A model generated the notes under the pieces. The model saw nothing but the letters and a program-made list of their open reading frames with translations. It was not told where the DNA came from and did not search any database. The translations under genes and the position numbers were made by a program. Positions 19,905 to 29,108 of a stretch of 64,000 bases of DNA are shown here, piece after piece (position 1 is the stretch's first letter; each line of letters opens with the position of its first letter). The DNA lies in assembly GCF_000183425.1 (NCBI RefSeq), contig NC_014759.1:2573001-2637000 (forward strand). The letters run 5' to 3'. This DNA is from Marivirga tractuosa DSM 4126. Lineage in GTDB: Bacteria > Bacteroidota > Bacteroidia > Cytophagales > Cyclobacteriaceae.

Positions 19905-20938
19905 TTTATTAACTCAGGATTAAAACGTGGAAAACGAAAGCCTATTCTCAGTATCAAAGCATGTCCTTTTAATTGCCCGTCTGCATAACCAGCTTGGATT
20001 AAATCAGGAAGTGTTTCTAAACGCTCATCAGGATTTAACTCTCTGTTCTCTTCTAGAAATCTATATTGAAAAAGCGCTTCAACTGTCATGAAATTCCTTC
20101 CGATTATCTTAAAATTAGCCCGCAGCCCCAAAAGAGCGCTCAAGTTCATTTGGTTTCTATACTCAAGCATATCTTTATTATTAATTTCCTCATTAACCCC
20201 CGTTACGCTTAAACTTGAAGAAATTAAATAATGAAAAGAAGGGCCGCCAGTGGCTTCTAAAAGAAAGCGGTTGACCATTGGTATTTTATAATTTACTAAT
20301 AAGGGTACTTCTACCCACTGTTGAGTTTCACTAATTATTTGAATACCATCTGAATTCCCTTCTGTTCTTTGTATTTGCCTTTCTAGTACTGTTCTTCTAA
20401 AATTATAGTGAGTTTCAATATTAGCGGAAAAATCCTCATTGATTGGATACTGGAAGAACAATCCTCCTGAAAGACCAATTGGAGGATCATAACTACCTGG
20501 CTGAGCTGATCTGTAAACAAAATTAGGTGCAATGTCTAATATGTTATAAGCAGCAGCACCTTTAAGCCCAAAGAAAAACTTAGGTTTTGTATCATATCTT
20601 TCAGATAAAATAATAAGCTCTGTTGGATCTGATTCAAGGTTCACTTGATATTCAGGTTCTATTTTCAGTAATCTCAAATAAGAAGCTTCCGCTTTTTGCT
20701 CTTCTTCATCAAATAAATAGGAAAGCGTTACTAATCTTAAGGCTTCTACTTTTTCTTCTTTCGTAAAACCATTATCAATACATGTCAGTAAAAGCTTGGG
20801 TAACTCATTTAGTTTTCCTGCATCATAAAAATTTCTGGCTTCTCTCAGGTTTTGTACGCAAGAAGTTTGTGCTGAACCATAAAAAGGAACTAGAACTACC
20901 AAAGAGCTCAGAAACAATATAATTTTAATTAGCCGCAT
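19901..20938 (-). CDS. Outer-membrane beta-barrel protein with N-terminal periplasmic helical domain
   Basis: A 345-residue protein with a signal peptide (residues 1-23, ending YGSAQ). Residues 25-110 are helical and TPR-like (SCVQNLREARNFYDAGKLNELPKLLLTCIDNG, then a second helix pair with EEEQKAEASYLRLLKIEPEY), resembling periplasmic domains placed before barrels. From about residue 120 the pattern alternates polar and aromatic residues in amphipathic strands (FFFGLKGAAAYNILDIAPNF, GLSGGLFFQYPINEDFSANI) and ends in LILRIGFRFPRF, as in PorT/OmpA-like eight-stranded barrels. The gene start overlaps the STAND gene stop by 14 bp and its end overlaps the lipoprotein start by 4 bp, so the three are probably translationally coupled. 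Confidence 0.72.
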   Translation of the reverse strand: MRLIKIILFLSSLVVLVPFYGSAQTSCVQNLREARNFYDAGKLNELPKLLLTCIDNGFTKEEKVEALRLVTLSYLFDEEEQKAEASYLRLLKIEPEYQVNLESDPTELIILSERYDTKPKFFFGLKGAAAYNILDIAPNFVYRSAQPGSYDPPIGLSGGLFFQYPINEDFSANIETHYNFRRTVLERQIQRTEGNSDGIQIISETQQWVEVPLLVNYKIPMVNRFLLEATGGPSFHYLISSSLSVTGVNEEINNKDMLEYRNQMNLSALLGLRANFKIIGRNFMTVEALFQYRFLEENRELNPDERLETLPDLIQAGYADGQLKGHALILRIGFRFPRFNPELIK

Positions 20939-23900
20939 CGGATAGTTTTTCTAAATTTTCACATGTTTTTTCATAAGGTAGATCGCTACCCACATAAGTT
21001 GCCCATTCAGTTGTGCTCATATTTCGATCCAATTCGTCACACAGCTGATTGCCCATTAAGTCAATAGAATAAGGCCAAACATGAACCATCCCATCTTCAG
21101 ATACTGAAAATATCCACTCATTATTAGCACTAAAATCTGTAGACCAGACCCAGTCACTATGGTCAGATAATACAATCGGAGCTTGTGTGATTTCTGAGAG
21201 ATTCCATACCCTAACGGTCTTGTCTTTACCAGCTGATAACATGGCTGCGCCATTGCCGCTTATTTTTAGCTCATCTATTCCACCTATATGACCCGTTAGA
21301 GAATTAAAACTAGTGAAATTGTAGTCAGAGAATAATCTTACACCTCCATTCACATCTCCTATTGCTAAAAAGTTATATTTAGAGGTGATAGCTGTAATTG
21401 TTTTTCCATTTTGATACATTACGGTATCATTTTCACCAGTTTTATTAATGCGGTATAAATCACCATTATCAGCCGCTAACCATACATACGGCTTATTTTG
21501 ATCAACTGCAAAATCATTTATTTTAACCTTAGAGTTATATACATTTTGACTTTTTCCATTCTCCATGATTTTAATGGCCTTTCCACCTTCATCCAAAATC
21601 CATAACTTATCATCCGCAAAATGCATTTTAACAAAAGAGCCTTTTACTCCTTTAATTATTTCTGGATCTCTACCGTTTTCATTAAGGTCATATTTCTCTA
21701 TGATCGACTCTCCTGCTTCGTTAATGAACTGACCTGCCGCATAGATATGATTTTTATCTTGATCAAAAATCATTGATTTTACAACTCTTCTATTTCTTAT
21801 GGAAGCAATAGTATCAGCCACCCATTGATTTCCGGTCTTTTCCCATTTTAAAATACTTCCTTGGGAGCCAGCAGAGAAAAATTCATTATCACTGGTTCCT
21901 CCCAGCACTACTTTTGCTGATTTATTGTGACCATTAATTTTATTAGCTAATGGGTGATTAAATTCTTTGAGTGCATAATATAACCCATCGTATATTTCAG
22001 GATCATAATTATAGCTGCTATTGCGCTCATCAAATTCGTAGGCTTGTTGTGCCATCAATCCTTGTAATTGCGGATCATTTAATTGCGTTGATTTTACGGC
22101 CATAGCATTGGCAATGGCTAAATAACGCAATTGATCTGCTCTGGCTTTTTCTTGTTCAGCCCTTTCTTTTTCCTCTAGTGCCACTTTTTCCTGTTCGCGT
22201 GCCTTTTTTGCTGATTCGCTTGCTTCTCCTTCTGCTTTTTCCGCTGCAATTCTCTGTTTTTTGGCGATCTCTGCTTGCTCAGTTGCTCTTATCTCCTGAA
22301 TTCTAGCAATTTCTGCACTTTCTATTGCTCTCTCTCTTTGCTCATTTGCTTCTTTTTCCTTTTCCTCTGCCAATTTCCTTTGTTGCTCTGCTATTTCTGT
22401 TTGTTCCTTAGCACGTGCTTCTTCTTGTTTGGCTAAGTCTAAATTTTTCTCAGCTATAGTTTGTTGATAAAACGCATATACAAGAAATAAAATTGAAACT
22501 ACCGCAGCTGAAGCCATAATTAAAGCAGTAAGTCTGGCTGTTCTTAGCCTTCTTTTTTGTTGTAATTCCTTAGCTCTTTGTTCTATTTCATATTCCTCCT
22601 CAGAATGCTCCAAGAAAGAAATAGTTCTTTCATAAGCTGGATGATAGCGTTGCCCCCAAATCAAGGTTGGATTATGCTTTTCCTGCCAATTCATTGCCAA
22701 TTGCAAATCAGGTGGACGCCACAAACTGGTTTTGCCTTGCTGAAACATATCAGCAGCCTCGGCTAATCTCTTATACATTGCCACAGCATCTGCTTCATCG
22801 TTTACCCAGTTTTTCAGACGGTTCCAAATTCTCATTATACTTTCATGAGAAATATCAATAATTGATTGACTATGCAATGGAACACCATATTGAGGTGTTA
22901 ATAAAGATCTTCCCGGATCACGGAACTTCTCAATTACTTGGATAATCTTTTCCTCGGAAGTATTGGCAATTGCGGCAATTTCATGAAGCTGGGTTGGTCT
23001 TCTAATTCCATAGCTGCCTCCCCCTCTTTTTTCGGTTATTGCTTTAAAAAGAAACTCACAAATTCTTTGTTGCTCCTCATCAAGCTCTTCATAGGCTTCG
23101 TTGGCATGCATTGACAATGCCTCTGACATTGTACCAATAGCTTCATAATGCTTGATATCAAGTGGTTCCTCATCATAATCCCTAAAGTGGCTCCAATAAT
23201 CCCAAGTACGCATTAATGCATGTTGCAAAATAGGCAACTGGTCTGGGTTATCGCCTAAGTCATTTAACAATTGCTGTGTCAATCTTGGAGCTATTTCTGC
23301 ACTTCCTACCGCTACTGGTCCAGTAATAGCTCTTCTCTTTTGTTCCCGGGTCATTTGCGGGATCAAATATTGGCTGTCATTGATTTGCTTGGTCAATTCA
23401 GGAAATTGAGAACACTCCCCAATAAAATCCGACCGCATAGTAATAGCTATATAGATGGGCACATCTGCATGATTGATAGCTTCCATTAATAAGTTAATAA
23501 AAGCTAGCGTCTCATTTACTGACTGCAAATTGGAAGAATCTTTAAAGCGGAACAATTCTTCAAATTGATCGACCAGTATTAGATAATTTTTTTCTTTGTC
23601 CCCTTTAAATTGCATGATGGTTTCTACCAAACCAACCGAAGAACTCCTTAGGAGTGAAGAAATTATGGTTTTCTTGATTTGTTTATCTTCTTCGGACAAT
23701 TTTTCATCCACTAAATCTGTTTTAAGAAGGGCTTGAGCCAAATTGTCTATAGGTGCTGCTCCTGGTCTTGTTACAACCACTTCCCATTCTGTGGATCTTC
23801 CAGTCAAAAAACCACCATATAAAATTGGCAATACCCCACAATAGATAAATGAAGATTTACCACTTCCAGAAGGACCTATAACACCAACAAAGCGATGTTT

Positions 23901-24056
23901 TGAAAGCTTTAACAATACCTCATCACTTTGACCTTCCCTGCCAAAAAACAGGTGGCTTTCTTCAATTTTGAATGGGCGCAAGCCCGGGAAAGGATTGTTT
24001 TTCTTCCCGTATTTCGATTTCGGTTTTTCTAATATGGTAGTGTTTTGATCCTTCAT
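20925..24056 (-). CDS. nSTAND1 NTPase with one transmembrane segment, coiled coil and WD40 repeats
   Basis: A 1,043-residue signalling NTPase. The N-terminus PFPGLRPFKIEESHLFFGRE is the signature entry of nSTAND1 proteins. Walker A is GPSGSGKSS (about residues 60-68), Walker B LILVDQFEELFRF (about 160), and ITMRSDFIGEC is the sensor-like arginine block. A winged-helix region follows, then a basic stretch (KRRLRTAR) and a transmembrane segment (about 506-528). The positive-inside rule places the NTPase in the cytosol and the rest in the periplasm. A long Glu/Lys/Ala-rich coiled coil (530-655) leads to WD40-like repeats (about 705-1030, for example GHIGGIDELKISGNGAAMLSAGKDKTVRVW). STAND proteins are ligand-triggered oligomerising switches; the effector here could be the TIR-like protein encoded 1 bp upstream. 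The gene overlaps the barrel gene. Confidence 0.85.
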   Translation of the reverse strand: MKDQNTTILEKPKSKYGKKNNPFPGLRPFKIEESHLFFGREGQSDEVLLKLSKHRFVGVIGPSGSGKSSFIYCGVLPILYGGFLTGRSTEWEVVVTRPGAAPIDNLAQALLKTDLVDEKLSEEDKQIKKTIISSLLRSSSVGLVETIMQFKGDKEKNYLILVDQFEELFRFKDSSNLQSVNETLAFINLLMEAINHADVPIYIAITMRSDFIGECSQFPELTKQINDSQYLIPQMTREQKRRAITGPVAVGSAEIAPRLTQQLLNDLGDNPDQLPILQHALMRTWDYWSHFRDYDEEPLDIKHYEAIGTMSEALSMHANEAYEELDEEQQRICEFLFKAITEKRGGGSYGIRRPTQLHEIAAIANTSEEKIIQVIEKFRDPGRSLLTPQYGVPLHSQSIIDISHESIMRIWNRLKNWVNDEADAVAMYKRLAEAADMFQQGKTSLWRPPDLQLAMNWQEKHNPTLIWGQRYHPAYERTISFLEHSEEEYEIEQRAKELQQKRRLRTARLTALIMASAAVVSILFLVYAFYQQTIAEKNLDLAKQEEARAKEQTEIAEQQRKLAEEKEKEANEQRERAIESAEIARIQEIRATEQAEIAKKQRIAAEKAEGEASESAKKAREQEKVALEEKERAEQEKARADQLRYLAIANAMAVKSTQLNDPQLQGLMAQQAYEFDERNSSYNYDPEIYDGLYYALKEFNHPLANKINGHNKSAKVVLGGTSDNEFFSAGSQGSILKWEKTGNQWVADTIASIRNRRVVKSMIFDQDKNHIYAAGQFINEAGESIIEKYDLNENGRDPEIIKGVKGSFVKMHFADDKLWILDEGGKAIKIMENGKSQNVYNSKVKINDFAVDQNKPYVWLAADNGDLYRINKTGENDTVMYQNGKTITAITSKYNFLAIGDVNGGVRLFSDYNFTSFNSLTGHIGGIDELKISGNGAAMLSAGKDKTVRVWNLSEITQAPIVLSDHSDWVWSTDFSANNEWIFSVSEDGMVHVWPYSIDLMGNQLCDELDRNMSTTEWATYVGSDLPYEKTCENLEKLSDAAN

Positions 24057-24057
24057 T

Positions 24058-25518
24058 TTAGCTATCTCCTGCCATTTCTAGCTGCGTTTTATCAAATGCC
24101 GCTTTTATATCCTTTATAAATTTATTCAATTTTTTTGAATCTTCACTAATATCTACCTCAACTTCGTATTGGTTAACATACTCATTCTCAGAGCCCTTTG
24201 CCTTCTTAGATTTAAACATTTTGCCTAAAATGGGCTTTGATCTTCCAAAACCGGGCGCCTTCAACAAATCCAACAATTTCATGTAAACCCATTGATTATT
24301 AACATTTTCTTGGAATACTATAGCAGCATCCATCTGCTTCAAAGCATCGATATGCTTATTCCTCAATTCCATTAATCCTCCCTGACTTTCCAAAGTCAAT
24401 ATTTTAACTTGTTGGTCATCAATTTTAGAGATTAATCTTTCAGCTTCCTTTTGATCCGACTCATCATAAATTAAATATATGATAGGTAATTTTTGGTCTT
24501 CCTGGGGATAGGCGTTTCTTAACTTTTTATTTAATCCGCTATCTAAGAGTTCCTCCCATAAAGTGTTTTTGAAATCTTCAAGAGAGGTTTGCAATACCTC
24601 GGCTCCTAAAGAAGATTTATCATCTCTTTTTATATTATGAATGAATGATTTTTGCTTTTCGCTGGCAAATTTCAATGAAGGGCTGATCCATATTAGGCGA
24701 TTAAAACTATTTGGCGACTCTTCATATTGATCTGCTGCTAAGCCATTTTGAATATCCATAACAGATGAGTCTGAACCATGCGGTATGGAACCATATGAAG
24801 CGCCAACCATATGAATGGAAAACTGGCACTTTTTCAAATCCTCTTTAATGGATTTTTTCATTTCTGTGAAATTATGTGGTAATAATCCCTTAGGATAAAC
24901 CTCATATCCATGACGGCTTAATTCCCGTTTGATTATATTCCTTGCGCCTGCCAAATCTTGACCAGTGTCCGCCAAGTATACCGACCTTCTATTATGAATT
25001 AAATCTCCATTATTATTCTCATTGCCCATTTTCAATACGGTTTCATAAATATCAAAGCATAAATCCACCATCTTCATCCAATAGCCCTTTTCAGCCTCTT
25101 TGCTGAAAAAGTCTGAAAGTTCCTTTTCGTGATTTTCATAATCCAAATAGAAAATGTAAGCTCTTAATGGACGAAGTTTTTCAGGAATGTCAACAAAGTC
25201 TAAAGGGGATTTAAACACCGGAAATACTCTGTCGTGTATCTTTTCACTACTTTTGTTAAGGAACAAGGCTTCTAGTCTATCTAAACTTACTCCAGATAAA
25301 ATAAAATCTGGTGAGAGAATAGGAATATATATTCCATCCTTCGGTGAAGAGTTTTCAAAAGAATCAGACATCAAATGAATTTGAAATTGCCTGTTCATGG
25401 TCTGCTTGAGCATCATACTGAGGAATTTCTCAAAAAAGCTTACCCACCCCCTATTTTGCATGATAGGCTTATTATCATCTTCAGCGTATATAATATTTAT
25501 ATTCAGGTTTTCACTCAT
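24058..25518 (-). CDS. Putative TIR/DUF4062-like three-module signalling protein
   Basis: A 486-residue soluble protein without signal peptide or membrane segment. I see three Rossmann-like modules. The N-terminal one (about 6-135: INIIYAEDDNKP, then DGIYIPILSPDFILSGVS) resembles TIR domains. The middle one (about 178-265: RRSVYLADTGQDLAGARNII, CQFSIHMVGASYGSIPHGS) resembles DUF4062, which often precedes STAND NTPases. The C-terminal one (about 343-425: PIIYLIYDESDQKEAERLIS) is again TIR-like. I cannot point to a catalytic glutamate with confidence, so NADase activity is open. Its start overlaps the upstream MFS/HEAT gene stop by 4 bp (ATGA) and its stop lies 1 bp from the STAND start. It is most likely the effector or adaptor of the STAND protein. 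Confidence 0.6.
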   Translation of the reverse strand: MSENLNINIIYAEDDNKPIMQNRGWVSFFEKFLSMMLKQTMNRQFQIHLMSDSFENSSPKDGIYIPILSPDFILSGVSLDRLEALFLNKSSEKIHDRVFPVFKSPLDFVDIPEKLRPLRAYIFYLDYENHEKELSDFFSKEAEKGYWMKMVDLCFDIYETVLKMGNENNNGDLIHNRRSVYLADTGQDLAGARNIIKRELSRHGYEVYPKGLLPHNFTEMKKSIKEDLKKCQFSIHMVGASYGSIPHGSDSSVMDIQNGLAADQYEESPNSFNRLIWISPSLKFASEKQKSFIHNIKRDDKSSLGAEVLQTSLEDFKNTLWEELLDSGLNKKLRNAYPQEDQKLPIIYLIYDESDQKEAERLISKIDDQQVKILTLESQGGLMELRNKHIDALKQMDAAIVFQENVNNQWVYMKLLDLLKAPGFGRSKPILGKMFKSKKAKGSENEYVNQYEVEVDISEDSKKLNKFIKDIKAAFDKTQLEMAGDS

Positions 25519-28500
25519 ACTATTGATTGATAATGTTGGGTTATAGCAGTAAAAATTTGATTAGTAAACTCCTGACTTCTAGACATCAGCGTGTAGAAAT
25601 TATTAATATTCAATTGGAAAATAACGGAATCAGAGTCAGCTGTAATTTTAGTAGCTTTAAGGTGCTTCTCAGGTACAAATAATTCACCATAAACATCATT
25701 CTCTTCCAAGATAATATCTGCTTCAAACTCAGCTTCTAATTTGAATCTTCCTTCAGCTACAACATAGATTGCATTATTTTCAGCATCTGTTAAATCTATT
25801 GACTCTCCTTCAGTCATTCGAAGTATATGAGTATTATCAGCCAGATCACAGAGCTGTGCCCCGTTTATGTGAGAAAACACCTTAATTTTCTTCAAAAACA
25901 TTACTATTTCTACTAAAAGAAAATAGCCATCATTTAATCCATCTTCTAATTGATTGTGAGCAATGGTCTCAATTAAATCATCTTGATCTTCCTGTTTTAC
26001 CCTTTCAATTACGGCCTCAAATTTATTGGGTGACCTATGGTAAAGTAGCCAGGCAGCAACTTCTTGTAACAATCTATCATCATTAAATATATGGGCTATT
26101 ACAGCATAGTCGGGTTCATATTCATTCTGAAAAGCCAAATTGTATAATGCACAAGCCTTTATCCATCTGGATAACTGATTAAAATCTCGGTTTAATATAT
26201 TATTTAGAAGTCTTAACGGCTCAAAATGCTCTCTAGGAAAGAAATGATCTAATGCTTTAATTTTTTCACTTACAGAAATATCATCAATTAAGGGAAAGAG
26301 CTTAGATTTTAGTTCTGAATTAATAAACATATCAAGCAGCTCAATTCCATAAGCAATTCCCTCAGATGTTTCAGACAATATATTTTCCTTGACCAACGAA
26401 ACTGATTCTGTATCATATATCAAGGATAGAAATAAGAAAATCTGCTCATAATTATGACTGATTTCTTCTTTGAAGGCTTGACGAAGAACATAATACTGAT
26501 CTTCTTTTGGCAGTTCGGTTAAAGCCGCCATGTTCCAAACCGTTTTTCCAATTTCTTCTTCAATTAGAGTAATAATAATTTGTGCTTGATTCCCTTGTGC
26601 ATTGAAATCTTCATAGCCAAAGCCATTCAGCATTTCGTATACAATTCGTTTGTCAGGAAAGTCAATCTTCTTTAAAAGGAGCTTTTCAGCTTCATCTCCT
26701 CCTATTTTACCCATTATCCGAACTACTGCCATTTTTATTTTATCGGATTGTCCCGATTTATGAAAAGCTGACTCCAAATGATGAAGCACATCTCCTCTTG
26801 CAGCAACCAAAGCCGCTGCTGCAGCATGCCCGAATTTTTCTGAATCCAACATGTCAATCAATACATTCCAAGTTTCATGGCGCTTCAGAATCCTGGCGGT
26901 TTCTATAGCATCCATCCTAACTCTTAGATTTGCATCCTTTAAGAGATCTAGTAGTAAGAAAATATTTTTAGCATCGGCATGTTGCCTAAAAATTCTTGCT
27001 GTGTAGAGCCTTTTGTCAGCTTCCAATGATCTTGCCCAGGTACTTAATTGCTCAAATGTTACTGGGGTTACATCTCTCGATTGACTCTCTTTCAAGGCTT
27101 TTTCAGCCAACTTTCTTAATGTTAAGCCTGATCCTTCTGAAGAAGCTTGGTTCTTTTCACCAATGTATTCTTGCATCTTGGGTGAAATATCGCCTTTAAA
27201 ATTCTCTTTAAAAGATGAAAATTCCTCTGGCTCAAGCTTTTCCATTAGCTTTAAACTATAAAGCCTCTTATGTTCCTCCTTGCTATTGACCTGCTTCTGC
27301 AATAGTCTGCTGATAGAATTTTCATTTTCATCAACCTTATTCTTTTCTTTATTCCTTACTAATGTGCCTTGCAGCGTTGATCGATAGCCTTTATGTAGTT
27401 TTTGTGTCACTAAATACCATATTAGCAATAATGGAATAACTGCGATTGAAATTGTTAAGAGATTAAAGACCTCTACATTGTTTAGTAAAATAATGATAGC
27501 ACCGGCTATCATCCCTGCAAAAGCATTTACTAAGCCTTGAATTTTTACTTGAATATCAAACCTACTTTCCACATCAAGCGGAAGGAAATAGAGCTTGAAC
27601 GCAGGCTCATCCAAGGCATCTTTTAGAGAAGTAACAAAGAGTTTACTTACTGCAATAATCACAAAGAAGAAAATAAAAGTTGGGTCATCTGGAGTGAAAC
27701 CGAAGCCAGCGCCAATCAGACAGGCTGCACCAACCATAATGAGGATCAAGATAGGATTGATCAGTAAGGACACTTTCAACCCATAAAGAGCAATGATCTT
27801 ATCCGTTGCAAATGTTTGAAATAGAAAGCTGAAAATAATGATTGTACCATTGAAATAAGCTAAAAAGGTAGCTAAGTTGCTCTCATTAAACTGAGCGGAG
27901 GCAACACTGAAGAATGAGTAATCAATAAAGGTAATGGCCACAACACTCACTAAAACAAAGCCCACCATCAACAGCATATATTTGTCTGTGAGTACTTTTT
28001 TGTACGGAACAAATTTATTTCTACCTGCTTTAATTAAGAATTCTTTCGAACTATTCATTAGCCACAGGAAGGATAAAAACATTCCGCCAAGGCTAATAAC
28101 ACTCATGGTAATTAAATCTTTTTCAGCAAAATCAGGTCGGTTCAATAAATAGGGTATAATGATCAATAAAGCCAAAATCGATGCCGTCAATTGGCCAGTA
28201 TCAATTCCACCAATAATTCTTTTGGATTGACGTAAATCAAATAAGCGACCAAAAGCACCCCAGAATATCAGTAATATCAGGTATGTAAATGGAAGTACGA
28301 AGGTGAAAGTAATAAAATATAAAGGTGATACATCTGGAAGGTACGAATAAGCTATTTCCACTGCAATTAAGAGTAAAAATATGATAAGTAGGGTATATCC
28401 TGCTAATCGAACAAAACTGGTTTTTGATTGAAAATAATTGAAAAGATAAGTTGCCACTACTCCAATTGCACCAGAAACCACAATGGCTAAAGGTAAATCG

Positions 28501-28655
28501 GTCTCTTCATTGAAGTTGTTCAAAAACAAGGACTCTGCACCTACCGAAAGACCAGACACAAAAAAGCCCATAAAGAATCCCATAAGGAGCAATAAAAATA
28601 CTCGCTTGGACTCCGGCTCTTCTGCATTTAAAATGTTGAGGACCAGCTTCTTCAA
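25515..28655 (-). CDS. MFS/NTT-like membrane protein fused to HEAT repeats and a cNMP-binding-like domain
   Basis: A 1,046-residue protein and the first gene of the long operon. Residues about 15-415 hold roughly 12 transmembrane segments (LLLLMGFFMGFFVSGLSVGA, TYLILLIFWGAFGRLFDLRQSKRI, LLLIWYLV) of the kind seen in nucleotide-transporter (Npt1/NTT)-related MFS proteins; the GxxGRLFDLRQSKRxxGxI block is characteristic of that branch. A cytosolic linker is followed by HEAT-like repeats (about 538-700, for example DANLRVRMDAIETARILKRHE) and further helical repeats to about 900. The last 110 residues (DLADNTHILRMTEGESIDL, YVVAEGRFKLEAEFEAD) have the jelly-roll pattern of cyclic-nucleotide-binding domains but lack an obvious phosphate-binding cassette. 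It may transport or sense rather than act as an ADP/ATP antiporter. It shares a 4-bp overlap with the TIR-like gene. Confidence 0.75.
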   Translation of the reverse strand: MKKLVLNILNAEEPESKRVFLLLLMGFFMGFFVSGLSVGAESLFLNNFNEETDLPLAIVVSGAIGVVATYLFNYFQSKTSFVRLAGYTLLIIFLLLIAVEIAYSYLPDVSPLYFITFTFVLPFTYLILLIFWGAFGRLFDLRQSKRIIGGIDTGQLTASILALLIIIPYLLNRPDFAEKDLITMSVISLGGMFLSFLWLMNSSKEFLIKAGRNKFVPYKKVLTDKYMLLMVGFVLVSVVAITFIDYSFFSVASAQFNESNLATFLAYFNGTIIIFSFLFQTFATDKIIALYGLKVSLLINPILILIMVGAACLIGAGFGFTPDDPTFIFFFVIIAVSKLFVTSLKDALDEPAFKLYFLPLDVESRFDIQVKIQGLVNAFAGMIAGAIIILLNNVEVFNLLTISIAVIPLLLIWYLVTQKLHKGYRSTLQGTLVRNKEKNKVDENENSISRLLQKQVNSKEEHKRLYSLKLMEKLEPEEFSSFKENFKGDISPKMQEYIGEKNQASSEGSGLTLRKLAEKALKESQSRDVTPVTFEQLSTWARSLEADKRLYTARIFRQHADAKNIFLLLDLLKDANLRVRMDAIETARILKRHETWNVLIDMLDSEKFGHAAAAALVAARGDVLHHLESAFHKSGQSDKIKMAVVRIMGKIGGDEAEKLLLKKIDFPDKRIVYEMLNGFGYEDFNAQGNQAQIIITLIEEEIGKTVWNMAALTELPKEDQYYVLRQAFKEEISHNYEQIFLFLSLIYDTESVSLVKENILSETSEGIAYGIELLDMFINSELKSKLFPLIDDISVSEKIKALDHFFPREHFEPLRLLNNILNRDFNQLSRWIKACALYNLAFQNEYEPDYAVIAHIFNDDRLLQEVAAWLLYHRSPNKFEAVIERVKQEDQDDLIETIAHNQLEDGLNDGYFLLVEIVMFLKKIKVFSHINGAQLCDLADNTHILRMTEGESIDLTDAENNAIYVVAEGRFKLEAEFEADIILEENDVYGELFVPEKHLKATKITADSDSVIFQLNINNFYTLMSRSQEFTNQIFTAITQHYQSIV

Positions 28656-28694
28656 TTAGACTTAGTTTTCTTAGTTAGTGAATCGAAATTAAAA

Positions 28695-28726
28695 CAAATA
28701 TTCGTATTGTAATATTTTATCTACAA
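28695..28726 (-). promoter_or_regulatory. Candidate promoter of the six-gene STAND operon
   Basis: On the minus strand AATATTTG (7 of 8 matches to the Bacteroidota -7 box TAnnTTTG) lies 40 bp upstream of the MFS/HEAT start codon. A TTG, the -33 element, is 21 bp further up, which is the expected spacing. No other equally good site is seen in the 256-bp gap. Found by eye only. Confidence 0.4.
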
Positions 28727-28911
28727 AAAAGTACTTTTAATTTCGATGAGCGGCAAATATGTGAGGATGGTTATTAATAAGTGTTACAACACATAAGTTC
28801 GTTTGGAAAATCTTCTGTAAGGTATGTCACCTCAATCAATAAAACCAGAAAGCAATTTGAAATACTGATAAAACCCTACATCATACTACTTGAATTTCAA
28901 GTTCTGAATAT

Positions 28912-29103
28912 CTAATCTTCCTCTTGAGATTTTTTCTTCCTAATATATCTATTTAAAACAAAGGCAGCAGTCCAGAAGGCAAGTGCCACGAAAGTATACT
29001 CCATTGCTTGTTCTCCTGCATAACGCAAACTATAGTAGAATACCATAATCATGATGACAACCAATATCCAATATACAATTCTTAAAATCTTTGTAAATTC
29101 CAT
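28912..29103 (-). CDS. Small two-helix membrane protein
   Basis: A 63-residue protein with two hydrophobic segments (IVYWILVVIMIMVFYYSL, about residues 9-26, and YTFVALAFWTAAFVLNRYI, about 36-54) and a charged KKKSQEED tail. Its ATG lies 5 bp after the stop of the serine hydrolase gene, so it is probably the second gene of a two-gene unit. I do not recognise a family. The hydrophobic pattern and tight spacing make it more than a chance frame. Confidence 0.55.
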   Translation of the reverse strand: MEFTKILRIVYWILVVIMIMVFYYSLRYAGEQAMEYTFVALAFWTAAFVLNRYIRKKKSQEED

Positions 29104-29108
29104 TTCCT

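Noticed and set aside
20925..25518. Calling the STAND/TIR pair a known Avs or Thoeris defence system
   Set aside because: The STAND protein has a membrane segment, WD40 repeats and no nuclease effector as in Avs, and no ThsA-like protein is present; the neighbours are envelope proteins.
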